Shown here: in pieces, positions 1 to 8,285 of the stretch
Layout of the letters: each line of letters starts with the position of its first letter
Numbering within the stretch: the first letter of the stretch is position 1
Source of the DNA: Demequina sp. NBRC 110051
Lineage (GTDB): Bacteria; Actinomycetota; Actinomycetes; Actinomycetales; Demequinaceae
Reading direction: 5' to 3'
Assembly (NCBI RefSeq): GCF_002090055.1
Contig: NZ_BBRH01000016.1
Location: forward strand, 1 to 64,000
DNA: 64,000 nucleotides
Made by a program: the position numbers and the translations under genes
The notes under the pieces: generated by a model
The model's database searches: none
Seen by the model: the letters and a program-made list of their open reading frames with translations, nothing else
What the model was told of the DNA's origin: nothing

Positions 1-767
1 TTTTGGTGGAAAAGCGTTCGATCTTGCCTTGGGTTTGCGGGTGGCCGGGGATGGCCGTTCATTTTGGAACGAATGCCGAGGGCTTCGATGACGTGTTCGA
101 AGTGGTTCGGGCCGCCTTTGCCCGCAGCGAAGCGGGTGGTGTAGATCAGGCCGTTGTCGGTCAGGGTTGAGGCGGGTAGCCCGTGGATGCGGGCTGTTTC
201 CAGGAATGTTTCGGTCACGATGGGTGCGGTGACGACCTTGTGCGCGGAGATGTGCAGCAGGAACCGCGAGTGGTCGTCCATCCACGAGATGATCTCCACG
301 GCCGTGCCGTCCGCCAGGTGCCAGTGCGTCATGTCGGACTGCCATGTCTCGTTCGGCACGGCCGCTTCGAACCGTATCCATGACGAACGGGGCCGTTTCC
401 TGGGTTGCGCGATGACCCTGTCAGCGGCGACCACGATGCGGTGCACGGTTGCCCTCGACGGAGGTGTCACGCCTTGGACGATGAGACGGTCCCTGATGGA
501 GTCGGCGCCCGCGTCCCACCCGTCCGCGACGAGCGAGTCGCGCATCGCGATCACCGTCTGTCGCAGCTCATCAGGTATCGCCGATGGCGACGAGCGTGGA
601 GCACGCGAGCGTGGCTCGAGCGCGTCAAGCCCGCCGGCCCGATAGCGCGCGAGGAGTCGATGGACCCACTGGCGTGTGACGCCGAAGCGTCGTGCCGCTT
701 CCGATATCGACAGGCCACCCTCGATGACCGCCACCACGATGACCCGATTCTTGTCCGCGCTCGCCAT
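1..767 (-). pseudogene. IS481-type transposase, N-terminal part, frame disturbed, cut by window edge
   Basis: This is a DDE transposase of the IS481 type, which cuts and joins insertion-sequence ends. Translation from the ATG at 767 (minus strand) starts MASADKNRVIVVAVIEGG and continues into a helix-turn-helix with EAARRFGVTRQWVHRLL. The integrase core then shows QSDMTHWH (first Asp) and LTDNGLIYTTRF (second Asp), followed by FEHVIEALGIR. Near 45-50 the frame breaks. The family block HPQTQGKIERF lies in another frame between about 12 and 45, and FHQ is back in the original frame at the edge. Shifts fall at a 4-C and a 4-T run on the minus strand, so they could be real damage or sequencing errors. 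The 3' part lies outside the window. Confidence 0.85.
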
Positions 768-792
768 GACCCATCCTGGCGAGAACCCACCT

Positions 793-827
793 GTAAACGA
801 TGTCTCGAGACATACGTAAACGATGTC
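793..827. repeat. Duplicated terminal repeat of the IS481-type element
   Basis: GTAAACGATGTC occurs twice in direct orientation (793-804 and 816-827), separated by TCGAGACATAC, just upstream of the transposase start. Such repeats at the outer end of IS481-type elements are transposase binding sites, so the element's end is probably near 830-840. The partner end is outside the window. Confidence 0.6.
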
Positions 828-937
828 CTGAGATCAGACACCACCGTCTCCGCCCCGCGACGACGCATGGAACGGGCGCCGTGGTCATGGACCGCCGCCC
901 GAGCCTGTATAGTTGTGTCTCGGTCCTCACGGACCGT

Positions 938-1010
938 GCGCCCGTAGCTCAACGGATAGAGCATCTGACTACGGATCAGAAGGTTGGGGGTTCGAATCCC
1001 TCCGGGCGCG
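938..1010 (+). tRNA. tRNA-Arg (anticodon ACG)
   Basis: A full cloverleaf can be drawn. The acceptor arm is GCGCCCG (938-944) with CGGGCGC (1003-1009) and discriminator G. The D arm is GCTC...GAGC, the anticodon stem is TCTGA/TCAGA around loop CTACGGA (anticodon ACG), and the T loop is TTCGAAT. ACG with wobble inosine reads CGN arginine codons. CCA is not encoded. A strong terminator follows at once, so it is a single-tRNA transcript. Confidence 0.95.
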
Positions 1011-1020
1011 CTTCACACGT

Positions 1021-1048
1021 AAGGCCCCCGCCCATTGGCGGGGGCCTT
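1021..1048 (+). terminator. Terminator after tRNA-Arg
   Basis: AAGGCCCCCGCC (1021-1032) pairs perfectly with GGCGGGGGCCTT (1037-1048) around a CATT loop, 11 nt after the tRNA. It is a 12-bp GC-rich hairpin without a long U tract. Confidence 0.85.
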
Positions 1049-1160
1049 CGTCGTTGTCAGGGGCGATCCTTCTCGTGGCTGAGATCGTCTGACCGGTGGT
1101 CCGCTAGTGTGGTGCCGGTCCCGCGGAGTGCGGGTGTCCGTATCTCCCAAGGAGCACACC

Positions 1161-1553
1161 ATGGAATTCTTCGAGAACTTCCTCTCGATCCTGCTGTTCA
1201 CCCTGTGGATCATGGTCGTCGTCGCCTTCTTCGTCGTCCTGTTCCGCGTCATCGGTGACCTGTTCCGCGACCGCTCGCTGGGCGGCTTCGCGAAGACCAT
1301 CTGGTTCATCGTCGTCATCCTCTTCCCCTTCCTGGGCGTCCTGATCTACCTGATCGCGCGCGGCAAGGGCATGGCCAAGCGCGACGTGGCCGCGATGCAG
1401 GCCGCGCACGATGCTCAGGTCGAGTACACCAAGGGTCTGATGGGCGAGGCCGGCGCCGCCGGCGAGATCAAGGCTGCGAAGGAGCTGCTCGACTCGGGCG
1501 CGATCACGCAGGCCGAGTTCGACGCCATCAAGGCGAAGGCGCTCGCGAAGTAA
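1161..1553 (+). CDS. Small membrane protein with PLDc_N and SHOCT domains (130 aa)
   Basis: The start at 1161 was chosen because CAAGGAG lies 7 nt upstream. The N-terminal 60 residues form two hydrophobic helices separated by FRVIGDLFRDRSLGGFAKT. The second helix reads IWFIVVILFPFLGVLIYLIARG, the pattern of the PLDc_N membrane domain. The C-terminus (AAGEIKAAKELLDSGAITQAE) is a SHOCT motif, a short oligomerisation segment. This combination is common in Actinobacteria and has no established biochemical role. It stands alone and is convergent with the gene at 1629-2702; a hairpin lies between them. Confidence 0.85.
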   Translation: MEFFENFLSILLFTLWIMVVVAFFVVLFRVIGDLFRDRSLGGFAKTIWFIVVILFPFLGVLIYLIARGKGMAKRDVAAMQAAHDAQVEYTKGLMGEAGAAGEIKAAKELLDSGAITQAEFDAIKAKALAK

Positions 1554-1575
1554 CTGACGCAACCCGTCCGCTCGG

Positions 1576-1608
1576 GGCGGCACCAGCGACTGAGTCGCCG
1601 GTGCCGCC
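1576..1608. terminator. Bidirectional terminator hairpin
   Basis: GGCGGCACC-A-GCGAC (1576-1590) pairs with GTCGC-C-GGTGCCGCC (1594-1608), with one mismatch and a 3-nt loop. It lies between two convergent genes and can serve both. Confidence 0.75.
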
Positions 1609-1628
1609 TCGAGTCGTTTCGTGGGGTG

Positions 1629-2702
1629 TTACGGGCGGCCGATGCCGTGGGCGGCGTCCGTACGGGGGCCCACCGGGTGACCGTGCTCGTCGAGCGCGAT
1701 GCGGGTCGCCTCGTCCCCGTCGACGTGGAGCAGGGTGAGGACGCTGTCGCGCCCGCGCGGCTGGAGTCGCACGGTGACGGAGCCCGAGAAGGCTGACCTC
1801 AGCGTGCGCACGATGACCTCGACCATGCGGGCGAGGGCGTCGCCGTCGTCGATGACCTCGCCGCGGTCGTCGAGGATTGTTACCGAGACGCCGCGGGCCC
1901 GAGCCTCCTCGGTGGCCTCGACGACCTCCGGGAGGGCGAGCGCGCGGCCGCGCACGCCGTCGCGCAAGCGCGCCTCGGTGCGGGCAAACGCGGCACGCTC
2001 GTCGTCTGAGAAGGGACCGCCGGCGGAGATCCGTTCGAGGTGCGGCAGGGCAAGTGCGGCGAGCTCCTCCATGCGGGCGCGGCGGATCTCGATGCCGGCA
2101 TCTGCGGCTGCGGTCTCGGCGGCCGCGGTGAGCGCCCGCTCTCGCAGTGCATCGATCCGCGCGGCGGTGCGCTTGAGCAGGCCCGCGAAGAGCGTGCCCA
2201 CCAGCAGGATGCCCACATGGTTGGAGCACATCGAGACGCCCGCCATCACGCCGCGATCGGTGGCCGCGGCCCACACCGCCGTCTCGGCGATCATGGCGGC
2301 CATGCCGATCCACGCCGCCCACGGGCGGCCGCGGATCGTGAGGAAGAACAGCAGCCACGTATTCGCGCCCAGGTTCCACGTGGCGCGCCCCAGCTCGCCG
2401 CCGTCGCGCAGCGTGTCGAAGACCAGCGCGTTCGAGGCCAGCACAATGCCAAGGATCGCGGCCGTGTATCGCCACGGGTAGGGGTAGGGGTGCTTAACGA
2501 CGATGAGGATCCCGCCCGCCGCCACGAGCGCAAGCGCGTAGGCCGTCTGCCAGGGTCGCTCCGCAAAGCCCACGGTGCCCCACGCGAACGCCGCGTTCGT
2601 CACGATGAATAGCAGCATGATGGCGCGGCCCTCGGTGCTCGTGAAGGCGATGAGGCGGGCCGGGTCGATCGGTGCGCGAGTGCTGGGGGAGGTGACCGTC
2701 AT
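1629..2702 (-). CDS. Membrane sensor-like protein, degenerate histidine kinase partner (357 aa)
   Basis: Third gene of a two-component operon. The ATG at 2702 overlaps the stop of the kinase gene upstream (ATGA). The first 200 residues hold about six hydrophobic helices (for example AIMLLFIVTNAAFAWG and LIVVKHPYPYPWRYTAAIL). A helical linker and an alpha/beta region follow, resembling a histidine-kinase ATPase domain without a recognisable H box or N box. The end, DAAHGIGRP, recalls a G2 box. It is probably an accessory sensor or pseudokinase for the neighbouring kinase; this is inference. Its last codons contain an exact copy of the dispersed 14-mer. Confidence 0.7.
   Translation of the reverse strand: MTVTSPSTRAPIDPARLIAFTSTEGRAIMLLFIVTNAAFAWGTVGFAERPWQTAYALALVAAGGILIVVKHPYPYPWRYTAAILGIVLASNALVFDTLRDGGELGRATWNLGANTWLLFFLTIRGRPWAAWIGMAAMIAETAVWAAATDRGVMAGVSMCSNHVGILLVGTLFAGLLKRTAARIDALRERALTAAAETAAADAGIEIRRARMEELAALALPHLERISAGGPFSDDERAAFARTEARLRDGVRGRALALPEVVEATEEARARGVSVTILDDRGEVIDDGDALARMVEVIVRTLRSAFSGSVTVRLQPRGRDSVLTLLHVDGDEATRIALDEHGHPVGPRTDAAHGIGRP
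1637..1650 (+). repeat. Dispersed 14-mer GGCCGATGCCGTGG, exact copy 1
   Basis: The copy lies at the 3' end of the sensor-like gene (minus strand), read as HGIGR. It is followed by GCGGCGTCCGTA, matching the extended consensus seen in intergenic copies. Confidence 0.8.
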
Positions 2703-3877
2703 GAGGGACTCCACGCGAGGGTCACGGTGGTGCCGCGTCCTGGAGCGGATTCCACGCGCGCGCTCCCGTCGGGCACCGCGGCCATGCGTTCCTCGATAGA
2801 GATGCGCAGGCCTAGGCGCAGCGGGTCGACGGCGGAGGTGTCGAACCCATGGCCCGTGTCGGCGACCTCCGCCATGACGCCGTCGTGGTCCGCGCGAAGG
2901 GTGAGCGTCACCGCGGCATCGACCCCCGCGTGCCGGGCGACGTTGCGTAGCGCCTCCCCGACGGCCTCGACGAGGGCCTCGACTGCATCGGCGGGAACCG
3001 TGGGGCAGTCTCCGACCGAGTGGTGAACTGCCACGGGAATGGCACCGTCGGCCGGCACCGAGCGAAGCGCGGCGATGACCTCCGCTGCACCGTAGCCGCC
3101 CTCGCGCGCGGATGCGGGCCGGGAAATCTGCTGCACGGCCGCGATGGCCTCGCGAGCAGAGCCGGCAACTTGCGCGGGCGACGCGTCCCGGGAGGCGGTG
3201 AGGAGTACCGACATCACGTCGTCATGAACGATCCCGTTGATGCGAGCCTCCTCGCGTTCGCGGGTGCGCCGGGCGGCCTCGATCGACGCGAGCGCGCGGG
3301 TGTCGCGAGCGGCGCGGTCCTGGCGGTCGGCCGCCTGGACCGCGGAGAAGGCCATCCCCGTGACGATGGAGCAAAAGAGCACGGAACCCAGGCCGTCCAA
3401 CCCGGCGTCCAGCAGTGTCCTTTCCGAGGTCTGCAACTGGATGATCGGTACGAGCAGTCCCTGCAGCACCGGGAAGGCCCAGACCCACCGGGTGCGCCAC
3501 CTCACGCCCGCGAGCGTCGACGCGATCGCGTTGACTCCCTGGAGCCACGGCTCGCCGTCGTTCGCGAGCACGTCGACCTGCATCGCGGGCACCCACAGCA
3601 CCTGCACCACCAGGAATCCGACGACGGCGACGGTCGCCATCCGGTGGAGCGTCGTGAGGGGCAGGACAAAGGCGGTGGCGCCGATGGCGACCTGGAGCCC
3701 GACGACCACAAGCAGCGAGAGGGCTGTGTACCACGGCGCCATTTGCGTCAGGGAGGCGAGAATGCCGCTGGAGCCGGACAGCATCAAGAGCCCGAAGACC
3801 GCGGCGGCGATCCCCGTCGCCATGTAGAGCATGCGCTGGACGCGGTCGCGCGCGGAGTGGTCGAGCGTTCCCGTCAT
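2699..3877 (-). CDS. Sensor histidine kinase, NarL/DesK type (392 aa)
   Basis: Membrane sensor that autophosphorylates on His and passes phosphate to the regulator encoded just upstream. Five or six hydrophobic helices occupy residues 20-180 and a coiled stretch about 182-212. The dimerisation box is ARINGIVHDDVMSVLL with phospho-acceptor H218. The ATPase domain shows an N box (EAVGEALRNVARHAG), a G1 box (VADTGHGFD) and a terminal GRGTTVTL. The ATG overlaps the regulator's stop (ATGA), so translation is coupled. The signal sensed is unknown. Confidence 0.85.
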   Translation of the reverse strand: MTGTLDHSARDRVQRMLYMATGIAAAVFGLLMLSGSSGILASLTQMAPWYTALSLLVVVGLQVAIGATAFVLPLTTLHRMATVAVVGFLVVQVLWVPAMQVDVLANDGEPWLQGVNAIASTLAGVRWRTRWVWAFPVLQGLLVPIIQLQTSERTLLDAGLDGLGSVLFCSIVTGMAFSAVQAADRQDRAARDTRALASIEAARRTREREEARINGIVHDDVMSVLLTASRDASPAQVAGSAREAIAAVQQISRPASAREGGYGAAEVIAALRSVPADGAIPVAVHHSVGDCPTVPADAVEALVEAVGEALRNVARHAGVDAAVTLTLRADHDGVMAEVADTGHGFDTSAVDPLRLGLRISIEERMAAVPDGSARVESAPGRGTTVTLAWSPS

Positions 3878-4500
3878 TCGAGGATGCCGTCCTCGCGCGC
3901 GCGGCGATAGAGGTCCACGCGGGAGGCGGCGGGGCGGCCCACCTCGGAGTACTTGCGCCGAATCCGGATCACGTAGTCGGCGACCGTGGCGCGCGAGATG
4001 CCGAGATGCAGCGCCACGGACTGGGCCGTCTCGCCCGCCGCGTACATGGCGAGGACCTCGGCCTCACGGTCCGATAGCCCGGCGTCACCCAGGTCCGCGG
4101 CCGCGTCGATGGCTGCCGCCCATTCAGTGGAGAACACCTCACCGCCGTCGGCCGCCGTGCGGATGGCCTCCAGGAGCTGGTCGGGAGGCGCCGACTTGCG
4201 CACCAGGCCCAGCGCTCCTGAGCGTGCGGCAGACTGGATCAGCAGGCGGTCCTCGGCCCCGGTGTAGATGAGGACGTGCGCGCCACGCTCCTGCAGCGCC
4301 GCGACGTTGGCGGCGGGCGTGGAGCCGTCGGCGAGCCTCAGGTCGAGGACGACGAGATCGATCTGTTCGTCGGGGAGTTCGTCCACGGTTGCGGCCGAGG
4401 CCACCAGGTCGATGTCGTCCACCCGCGCCATGAGGTCACGAAAGCCAAGGGCCATCAGCGCATGGTCCTCGACCAACGCGATCCGTCGTGCCTGGTGCAA
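3874..4500 (-). CDS. Response regulator, NarL/FixJ family (208 aa)
   Basis: DNA-binding partner of the downstream kinase. The TTG at 4500 was chosen as start because GGAAGGAG lies 6 nt upstream and the receiver then begins at the usual place (RRIALVEDH). Acidic pair E11-D12, phospho-acceptor D53 (VVLDLRL) and the conserved Lys (LVRKSAPP) are present. The C-terminal LuxR-type helix-turn-helix reads LSDREAEVLAMYAAGETAQS and ISRATVADYVIRIRRK. The HTH variant resembles those of actinobacterial three-gene regulator/kinase sets. First gene of an operon coupled by ATGA overlaps. Confidence 0.85.
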   Translation of the reverse strand: MHQARRIALVEDHALMALGFRDLMARVDDIDLVASAATVDELPDEQIDLVVLDLRLADGSTPAANVAALQERGAHVLIYTGAEDRLLIQSAARSGALGLVRKSAPPDQLLEAIRTAADGGEVFSTEWAAAIDAAADLGDAGLSDREAEVLAMYAAGETAQSVALHLGISRATVADYVIRIRRKYSEVGRPAASRVDLYRRAREDGILE

Positions 4501-4707
4501 CGCCGCTCCTTCCGATGGGCACACGATAGCGCGGGGTGCCGACACTCGGCCCGGTGCCCACATAAGTGTGGGCTTTACGGCCCCTTGCGTGCCTGCCAGT
4601 CTGAGATCGGTGGGGCGGCCTGATGCCATCGCAGGCCGCCCCCCTCACCGCAACGACGTGACGTGGTGGCGGCGACGGTACGCGCTCGGGTAAAAGGGGG
4701 AGGGCGC

Positions 4708-5280
4708 ATGTATTGGTCAGGTGAGGAGTGGATGCTCCTTATCACGGGGGTGCTGTTCGCAGCGGCCGCGGCAGCGGGCACGATTCGGTTTGTGACGCTG
4801 ACGCTCCGCTCACAGTTGACCTTTGCCGTCGGCGCCGCCGCGTTCATCGTCGCGGCCATCGTGTTGGCCCAGCGTGCGGACGTTCTCTACCCGCCCTTCC
4901 TGTGGCTGTTCCCCTTGCTGCCGGCAGCGATCCTCGGCGTCATTGTGCGCGACGCGGTCGTGGCACGCCGTGCGGGCGGGCTCGACGGTGCCTCCCAGGC
5001 GGGACCGGTCGTCGGCGCCGTGGACGTCAGGCGTTCGTCGGTGATCCCGGTTGCGTCAGCGACGGAGGGCTCGCCGGCGGCTCGCCTGCTGCGCATCAGG
5101 GCGGCAGACCCGACCGCGTCGCCGCAGGAACTCGCGCGCATCGCCTATGCGCACTCCGAGATGCGCGCCATCATCGCGGGCAACCCCGCGACACCGGCCA
5201 GCCTGCTCGAGTGGCTCGCGTCCGTGGGCGACTCCAACGTCCACGCCGCGATCTCGACGCGGCGTCCCGCGGTCGCCTAG
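4708..5280 (+). CDS. Membrane protein with C-terminal variant leucine-rich repeats (190 aa)
   Basis: The start at 4708 follows an AGGGGGAGGG ribosome site. Three hydrophobic helices lie in residues 8-80 (LLITGVLFAAAAAAG, AVGAAAFIVAAIVLA, LLPAAILGVIV). After a linker, residues 130-185 (ADPTASPQELARIAYAHSEM, then AGNPATPASLLEWLASVGDS) show the spacing of the variant leucine-rich repeats of actinobacterial proteins. These often act in protein binding. The function is unknown. It is divergent from the two-component operon. Confidence 0.7.
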   Translation: MYWSGEEWMLLITGVLFAAAAAAGTIRFVTLTLRSQLTFAVGAAAFIVAAIVLAQRADVLYPPFLWLFPLLPAAILGVIVRDAVVARRAGGLDGASQAGPVVGAVDVRRSSVIPVASATEGSPAARLLRIRAADPTASPQELARIAYAHSEMRAIIAGNPATPASLLEWLASVGDSNVHAAISTRRPAVA

Positions 5281-5286
5281 CCCCGC

Positions 5287-5318
5287 GCAGCACCGCAGCA
5301 CCGCAGCACCGCAGCACC
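5287..5318 (+). repeat. Octamer tandem repeat GCAGCACC x4
   Basis: Four perfect copies of GCAGCACC run from 5287 to 5318, followed by a degenerate fifth (GCAACCCC). They lie in the 54-bp gap between convergent genes. It is a possible length-variable locus; no function is visible. Confidence 0.85.
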
Positions 5319-5334
5319 GCAACCCCGAACCGGG

Positions 5335-6000
5335 TCAGGCGGTCTCGCCTTCGATGGGCGGTGACGGCACCACTGAGCCGGTGGTGGGCTCGGGGCTCGT
5401 GACGATGCACAGCGCCGTGCGGTCCCCGCGCACCCACGAGTCTTCCGACGGCGTCCACGCGATCCACGACCCGCTGGCGGGCACGAGCCCCCGCACGCGC
5501 TCGGTGCAGTAGTCCAGCGCCTGCTGCTCGATCGCAGCCGTGCCCGGGTAGACCTCAAGGGGATAGGTCATGGCGGCGATGACCTCACCGCGATGCGGGT
5601 CGCGGCATTCGACCACGCTCGCCTCACCCGTCGGCCCGTCGGCGCCGAGATCCTCGAGGCACATGCCGTCAACGACCTGGAGCGCGTGAAGATCGCCGGT
5701 GGCGTCGGGATCGGCAGGGGCCGCCTGAGCATCGGCGATGATGAGGCCCACGGACCAGACGAGCCCGGCGAGGATAGCGGCAGCGGCCGCGACGAGGACC
5801 CACCTCACCCACAGGGCGACGCCCTGGCGAGGTGTGCCCACTTGCTCGTGCGCGCCCGCCCGCCCACGCTCGCCCGCGCGCCTACGCCCGCCCGCGCGAG
5901 ACTGCGCACTCGAGCCAGCCACGGCATCGGCCGACGTCACGGGAACCGGAGAGACCGGCGACTCCTGCGCAGGAGGCGGGGGAGCGAACTGATCGCTCAT
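5335..6000 (-). CDS. Septum-formation-type membrane protein (221 aa)
   Basis: The N-terminal 65 residues are Pro/Ser/Arg-rich and cytoplasmic. One transmembrane helix follows (VALWVRWVLVAAAAAILAGL), then an extracellular domain with four cysteines. Its VVDGMCLEDLG, VECRDPHRGEVIA and LDYCTERV match the Septum_form pattern of actinobacterial cell-division-linked proteins. The precise role is not established. The ATG overlaps the xthA stop (ATGA). The disordered leader holds an exact copy of the 14-mer, read as ADAVA. Confidence 0.75.
   Translation of the reverse strand: MSDQFAPPPPAQESPVSPVPVTSADAVAGSSAQSRAGGRRRAGERGRAGAHEQVGTPRQGVALWVRWVLVAAAAAILAGLVWSVGLIIADAQAAPADPDATGDLHALQVVDGMCLEDLGADGPTGEASVVECRDPHRGEVIAAMTYPLEVYPGTAAIEQQALDYCTERVRGLVPASGSWIAWTPSEDSWVRGDRTALCIVTSPEPTTGSVVPSPPIEGETA
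5919..5932 (-). repeat. Dispersed 14-mer, exact copy 2
   Basis: CCACGGCATCGGCC on the + strand, inside the disordered N-terminal leader of the septum-formation-type protein. Confidence 0.8.
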
Positions 6001-6785
6001 GCGTCGGCGATATCGAGCACGACGGGGACGTGGTCGGAGGCGCCCTTGCCCTTGCGCTCGTCGCGCTGAATCTCGAGCGCAGTGGCGCGTGCCGCGAGCG
6101 GCTGCGAACCCCAGATGAAGTCGATGCGCATGCCCTCGTTCTTGGGGAAGCGCAGCTGCTTGTAGTCCCAGAAGGTGTACTTGTTTTCGTCCGGCACAAA
6201 CCGGCGGCTGAGCTCCTCGTAACCGGCGTCGGCAAGGGAGGCGAGCGCGGCGCGAGACTCGGAGGTCACGTGGGTCTCGGCCTCGGAGTCAGTCTCGGAC
6301 CAGATGTCCGTCGACAGCGGAGCGACGTTGAAGTCACCGACCAGCGCGGTGGGCTCGTCCGCCCAGTCGCGCGCGGCCTCGCGCAGGGACTCGAGAAACG
6401 CGAGCTTGTACGCATAGTGCGGGTCGGCAAGCCCCCGGCCGTTGGGCACGTAGAGGCTCCACACCCGCACGCCGCCGGCGACGGCGCCGATCGCGCGCGC
6501 CTCGACCACCGGGTCGCCGGTCTTCGCGAAGCCCGGCTGAGCCGCGAACGACGTCTCGACGTCGCTAAGCCCGACGCGCGACGCGATCGCCACGCCGTTC
6601 CACTGGTTGAGTCCGTGAATGGCGAGCTCGTACCCGGCGGCCTCGAAGGCCTCGCGCGGAAACTGCTCGGGCTTGCACTTGATCTCCTGCATCGCGAGGA
6701 CGTCGGTCTGGGACCTCTCGAGCCAGTCGACCACCCGGTCCACGCGGGCACGGACAGAGTTCACATTCCAGGTCGCAAGGCGCAT
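5997..6785 (-). CDS. xthA: Exodeoxyribonuclease III (262 aa)
   Basis: AP endonuclease and 3'-5' exonuclease of base excision repair. All family motifs are present: LATWNVNSVRAR at the N-terminus, LAMQEIKCKPEQFP with the metal-binding Glu, SLYVPNGR, VGDFNVAP, FWDYKQLRFPKNEGMRIDFI and KGASDHVPVVLDI with the catalytic Asp-His. The length is normal for the family. A TAGCGT -10 hexamer (minus strand, 6792-6797) ends 6 nt before the ATG, suggesting a leaderless mRNA. Co-transcribed with the septum-formation-type gene. Confidence 0.95.
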   Translation of the reverse strand: MRLATWNVNSVRARVDRVVDWLERSQTDVLAMQEIKCKPEQFPREAFEAAGYELAIHGLNQWNGVAIASRVGLSDVETSFAAQPGFAKTGDPVVEARAIGAVAGGVRVWSLYVPNGRGLADPHYAYKLAFLESLREAARDWADEPTALVGDFNVAPLSTDIWSETDSEAETHVTSESRAALASLADAGYEELSRRFVPDENKYTFWDYKQLRFPKNEGMRIDFIWGSQPLAARATALEIQRDERKGKGASDHVPVVLDIADA

Positions 6786-6851
6786 GCGCCCACGCTACCG
6801 CCCCGTTCTGGCGAGAAACGGCCTGTGCCGACTCACCGTAGGCTGGCCCGC

Positions 6852-7616
6852 ATGGCTACCGCATTGATCACCGGAGCGTCGCGCGGCCTGGGCGAGGAGT
6901 TCGCCTGGCAGCTCGCCACCGCACGCCACGACGTGGTGCTGGTCGCGCGCGACCGGGACGCGATGAGCGAGATCGCCGACACCATCAGGGGTGCCGCGGG
7001 CGTGCAGGTCGAGATACTCGTCGCAGACATCTCCACAGCCAAGGGCCTTAAGGCCGTCGCGACCCGCGTGGCCGACCCCGACCGCCCCATCAGCATGCTG
7101 GTCAACAACGCCGGCTATGGCCTGGGTGAGGGGCTGCTCGAGACCACGTGGACGCAGGAGAAGGCGATGCTCGACGTCCTCGTCACGGCCCCGCTGCGCC
7201 TGTCCCAGGTGGCCGCCAAGGCCATGTCCGAACGCGGTCACGGAGCGATCGTCAACGTCTCCTCGATCGCCGCCCACCTGGCCAACACCAGTTACGCCGC
7301 GCACAAGCGTTGGGTACTCGACTTCACGCAGGCCCTCGCGTCGCAGTTGCACGGCACGGGCGTGACCGCCACCGCCGTGGTCCCCGGCCTGGTGCGCACC
7401 CACTTCCACGATGGCGAGAGCCTCGCGCACATGCGCGAGGAGTACCCGGACGCCGCGTGGCTGAGCGCCGAGCAGGTGGTCGAGTCCACCCTCGCCGCGG
7501 TGCGCCGCAAGGCCGTTGTGGTGACGCCCTCGGCCCGCTATGCGGTTGCGGGCACGCTCGCGAAGGCGATCCCGTCGTCGCTCACCCGCCGCATGCGGTC
7601 CATGCGCGAACGCTGA
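6852..7616 (+). CDS. Short-chain dehydrogenase/reductase (254 aa)
   Basis: NAD(P)-dependent oxidoreductase of the classical SDR fold. It has the cofactor loop TGASRGLG (residues 7-14), NNAG, NVSSIAAH with the catalytic Ser and YAAHK with the catalytic Tyr-Lys. The basic residue in the loop suggests NADPH. The substrate cannot be predicted. TAGGCT at 6839-6844 ends 7 nt before the ATG and no ribosome site is visible, so the mRNA is probably leaderless. Confidence 0.9.
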   Translation: MATALITGASRGLGEEFAWQLATARHDVVLVARDRDAMSEIADTIRGAAGVQVEILVADISTAKGLKAVATRVADPDRPISMLVNNAGYGLGEGLLETTWTQEKAMLDVLVTAPLRLSQVAAKAMSERGHGAIVNVSSIAAHLANTSYAAHKRWVLDFTQALASQLHGTGVTATAVVPGLVRTHFHDGESLAHMREEYPDAAWLSAEQVVESTLAAVRRKAVVVTPSARYAVAGTLAKAIPSSLTRRMRSMRER

Positions 7617-7654
7617 ACCGGGCCACGGCACGGGCCGGCGGTAGGCTGGCCGCC

Positions 7655-8221
7655 ATGACTTCCGGCACCCCTCGCGAGCAGCTGCGCGACCTCATCAAGG
7701 AACTCGCCGTCGTGCACGGCCGCATCACCCTGGCCTCCGGCAAGGAGGCCGACTACTACGTCGACCTGCGCCGTATCACCCTTCACCACCGCGCCGCGCC
7801 GCTCGTGGGCCACGTGCTGCTCGACCACCTCGAGGTCAGCGGCTTTGGCCCCGCCGACGTCGACGCGGTGGGCGGCCTCACGCTGGGCGCCGACCCGGTC
7901 GCGACCAGCCTGCTCCACGCCGCCGCGAGCCGAGGGCTCGACCTCGATGCCTTCGTGGTGCGCAAGGAGAACAAGGCGCACGGCCTGCAGCGCCGCATCG
8001 AGGGCCCGGACATCGCGGGTCGCACCGTAGTCGCGGTGGAGGACACCTCCACGACCGGCGGCTCGGTCCTGACCGCGGTCGAGGCCATCCGCGAGGCCGG
8101 CGCGACCGTCGCCGCCGTCGCAGTGATCGTCGACCGCGACACCGGCGCGCGCGAGAAGATCGAGGCCGAGGGCCTGCCGTACCTGTCGCTGTTCGGTCTC
8201 GAGGACCTCGACCTGGCCTAG
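7655..8221 (+). CDS. pyrE: Orotate phosphoribosyltransferase (188 aa)
   Basis: Joins orotate to PRPP to give OMP in pyrimidine synthesis. The PRPP loop VVAVEDTSTTGGSVLTAV is intact. LASGKEADYYVDLR near the N-terminus and VRKENKAHGLQRRIEGP (catalytic loop) are typical of the PyrE family. TAGGCT (7642-7647) sits 7 nt before the ATG, again a leaderless arrangement. It follows the SDR gene by 38 bp. Confidence 0.93.
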   Translation: MTSGTPREQLRDLIKELAVVHGRITLASGKEADYYVDLRRITLHHRAAPLVGHVLLDHLEVSGFGPADVDAVGGLTLGADPVATSLLHAAASRGLDLDAFVVRKENKAHGLQRRIEGPDIAGRTVVAVEDTSTTGGSVLTAVEAIREAGATVAAVAVIVDRDTGAREKIEAEGLPYLSLFGLEDLDLA

Positions 8222-8285
8222 GCCTTGGGGCGGCCGATGCGCCACACCCCTTCCGTACACGCCTGACCCTCGGTAGGGTGCGGCC

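Noticed and set aside
5832-7616. Long open frame (594 codons) on the + strand
   Set aside because: It runs across xthA and the septum-type gene on the other strand; only the part from 6852 has SDR motifs. The earlier part is Arg/Pro-rich shadow text.
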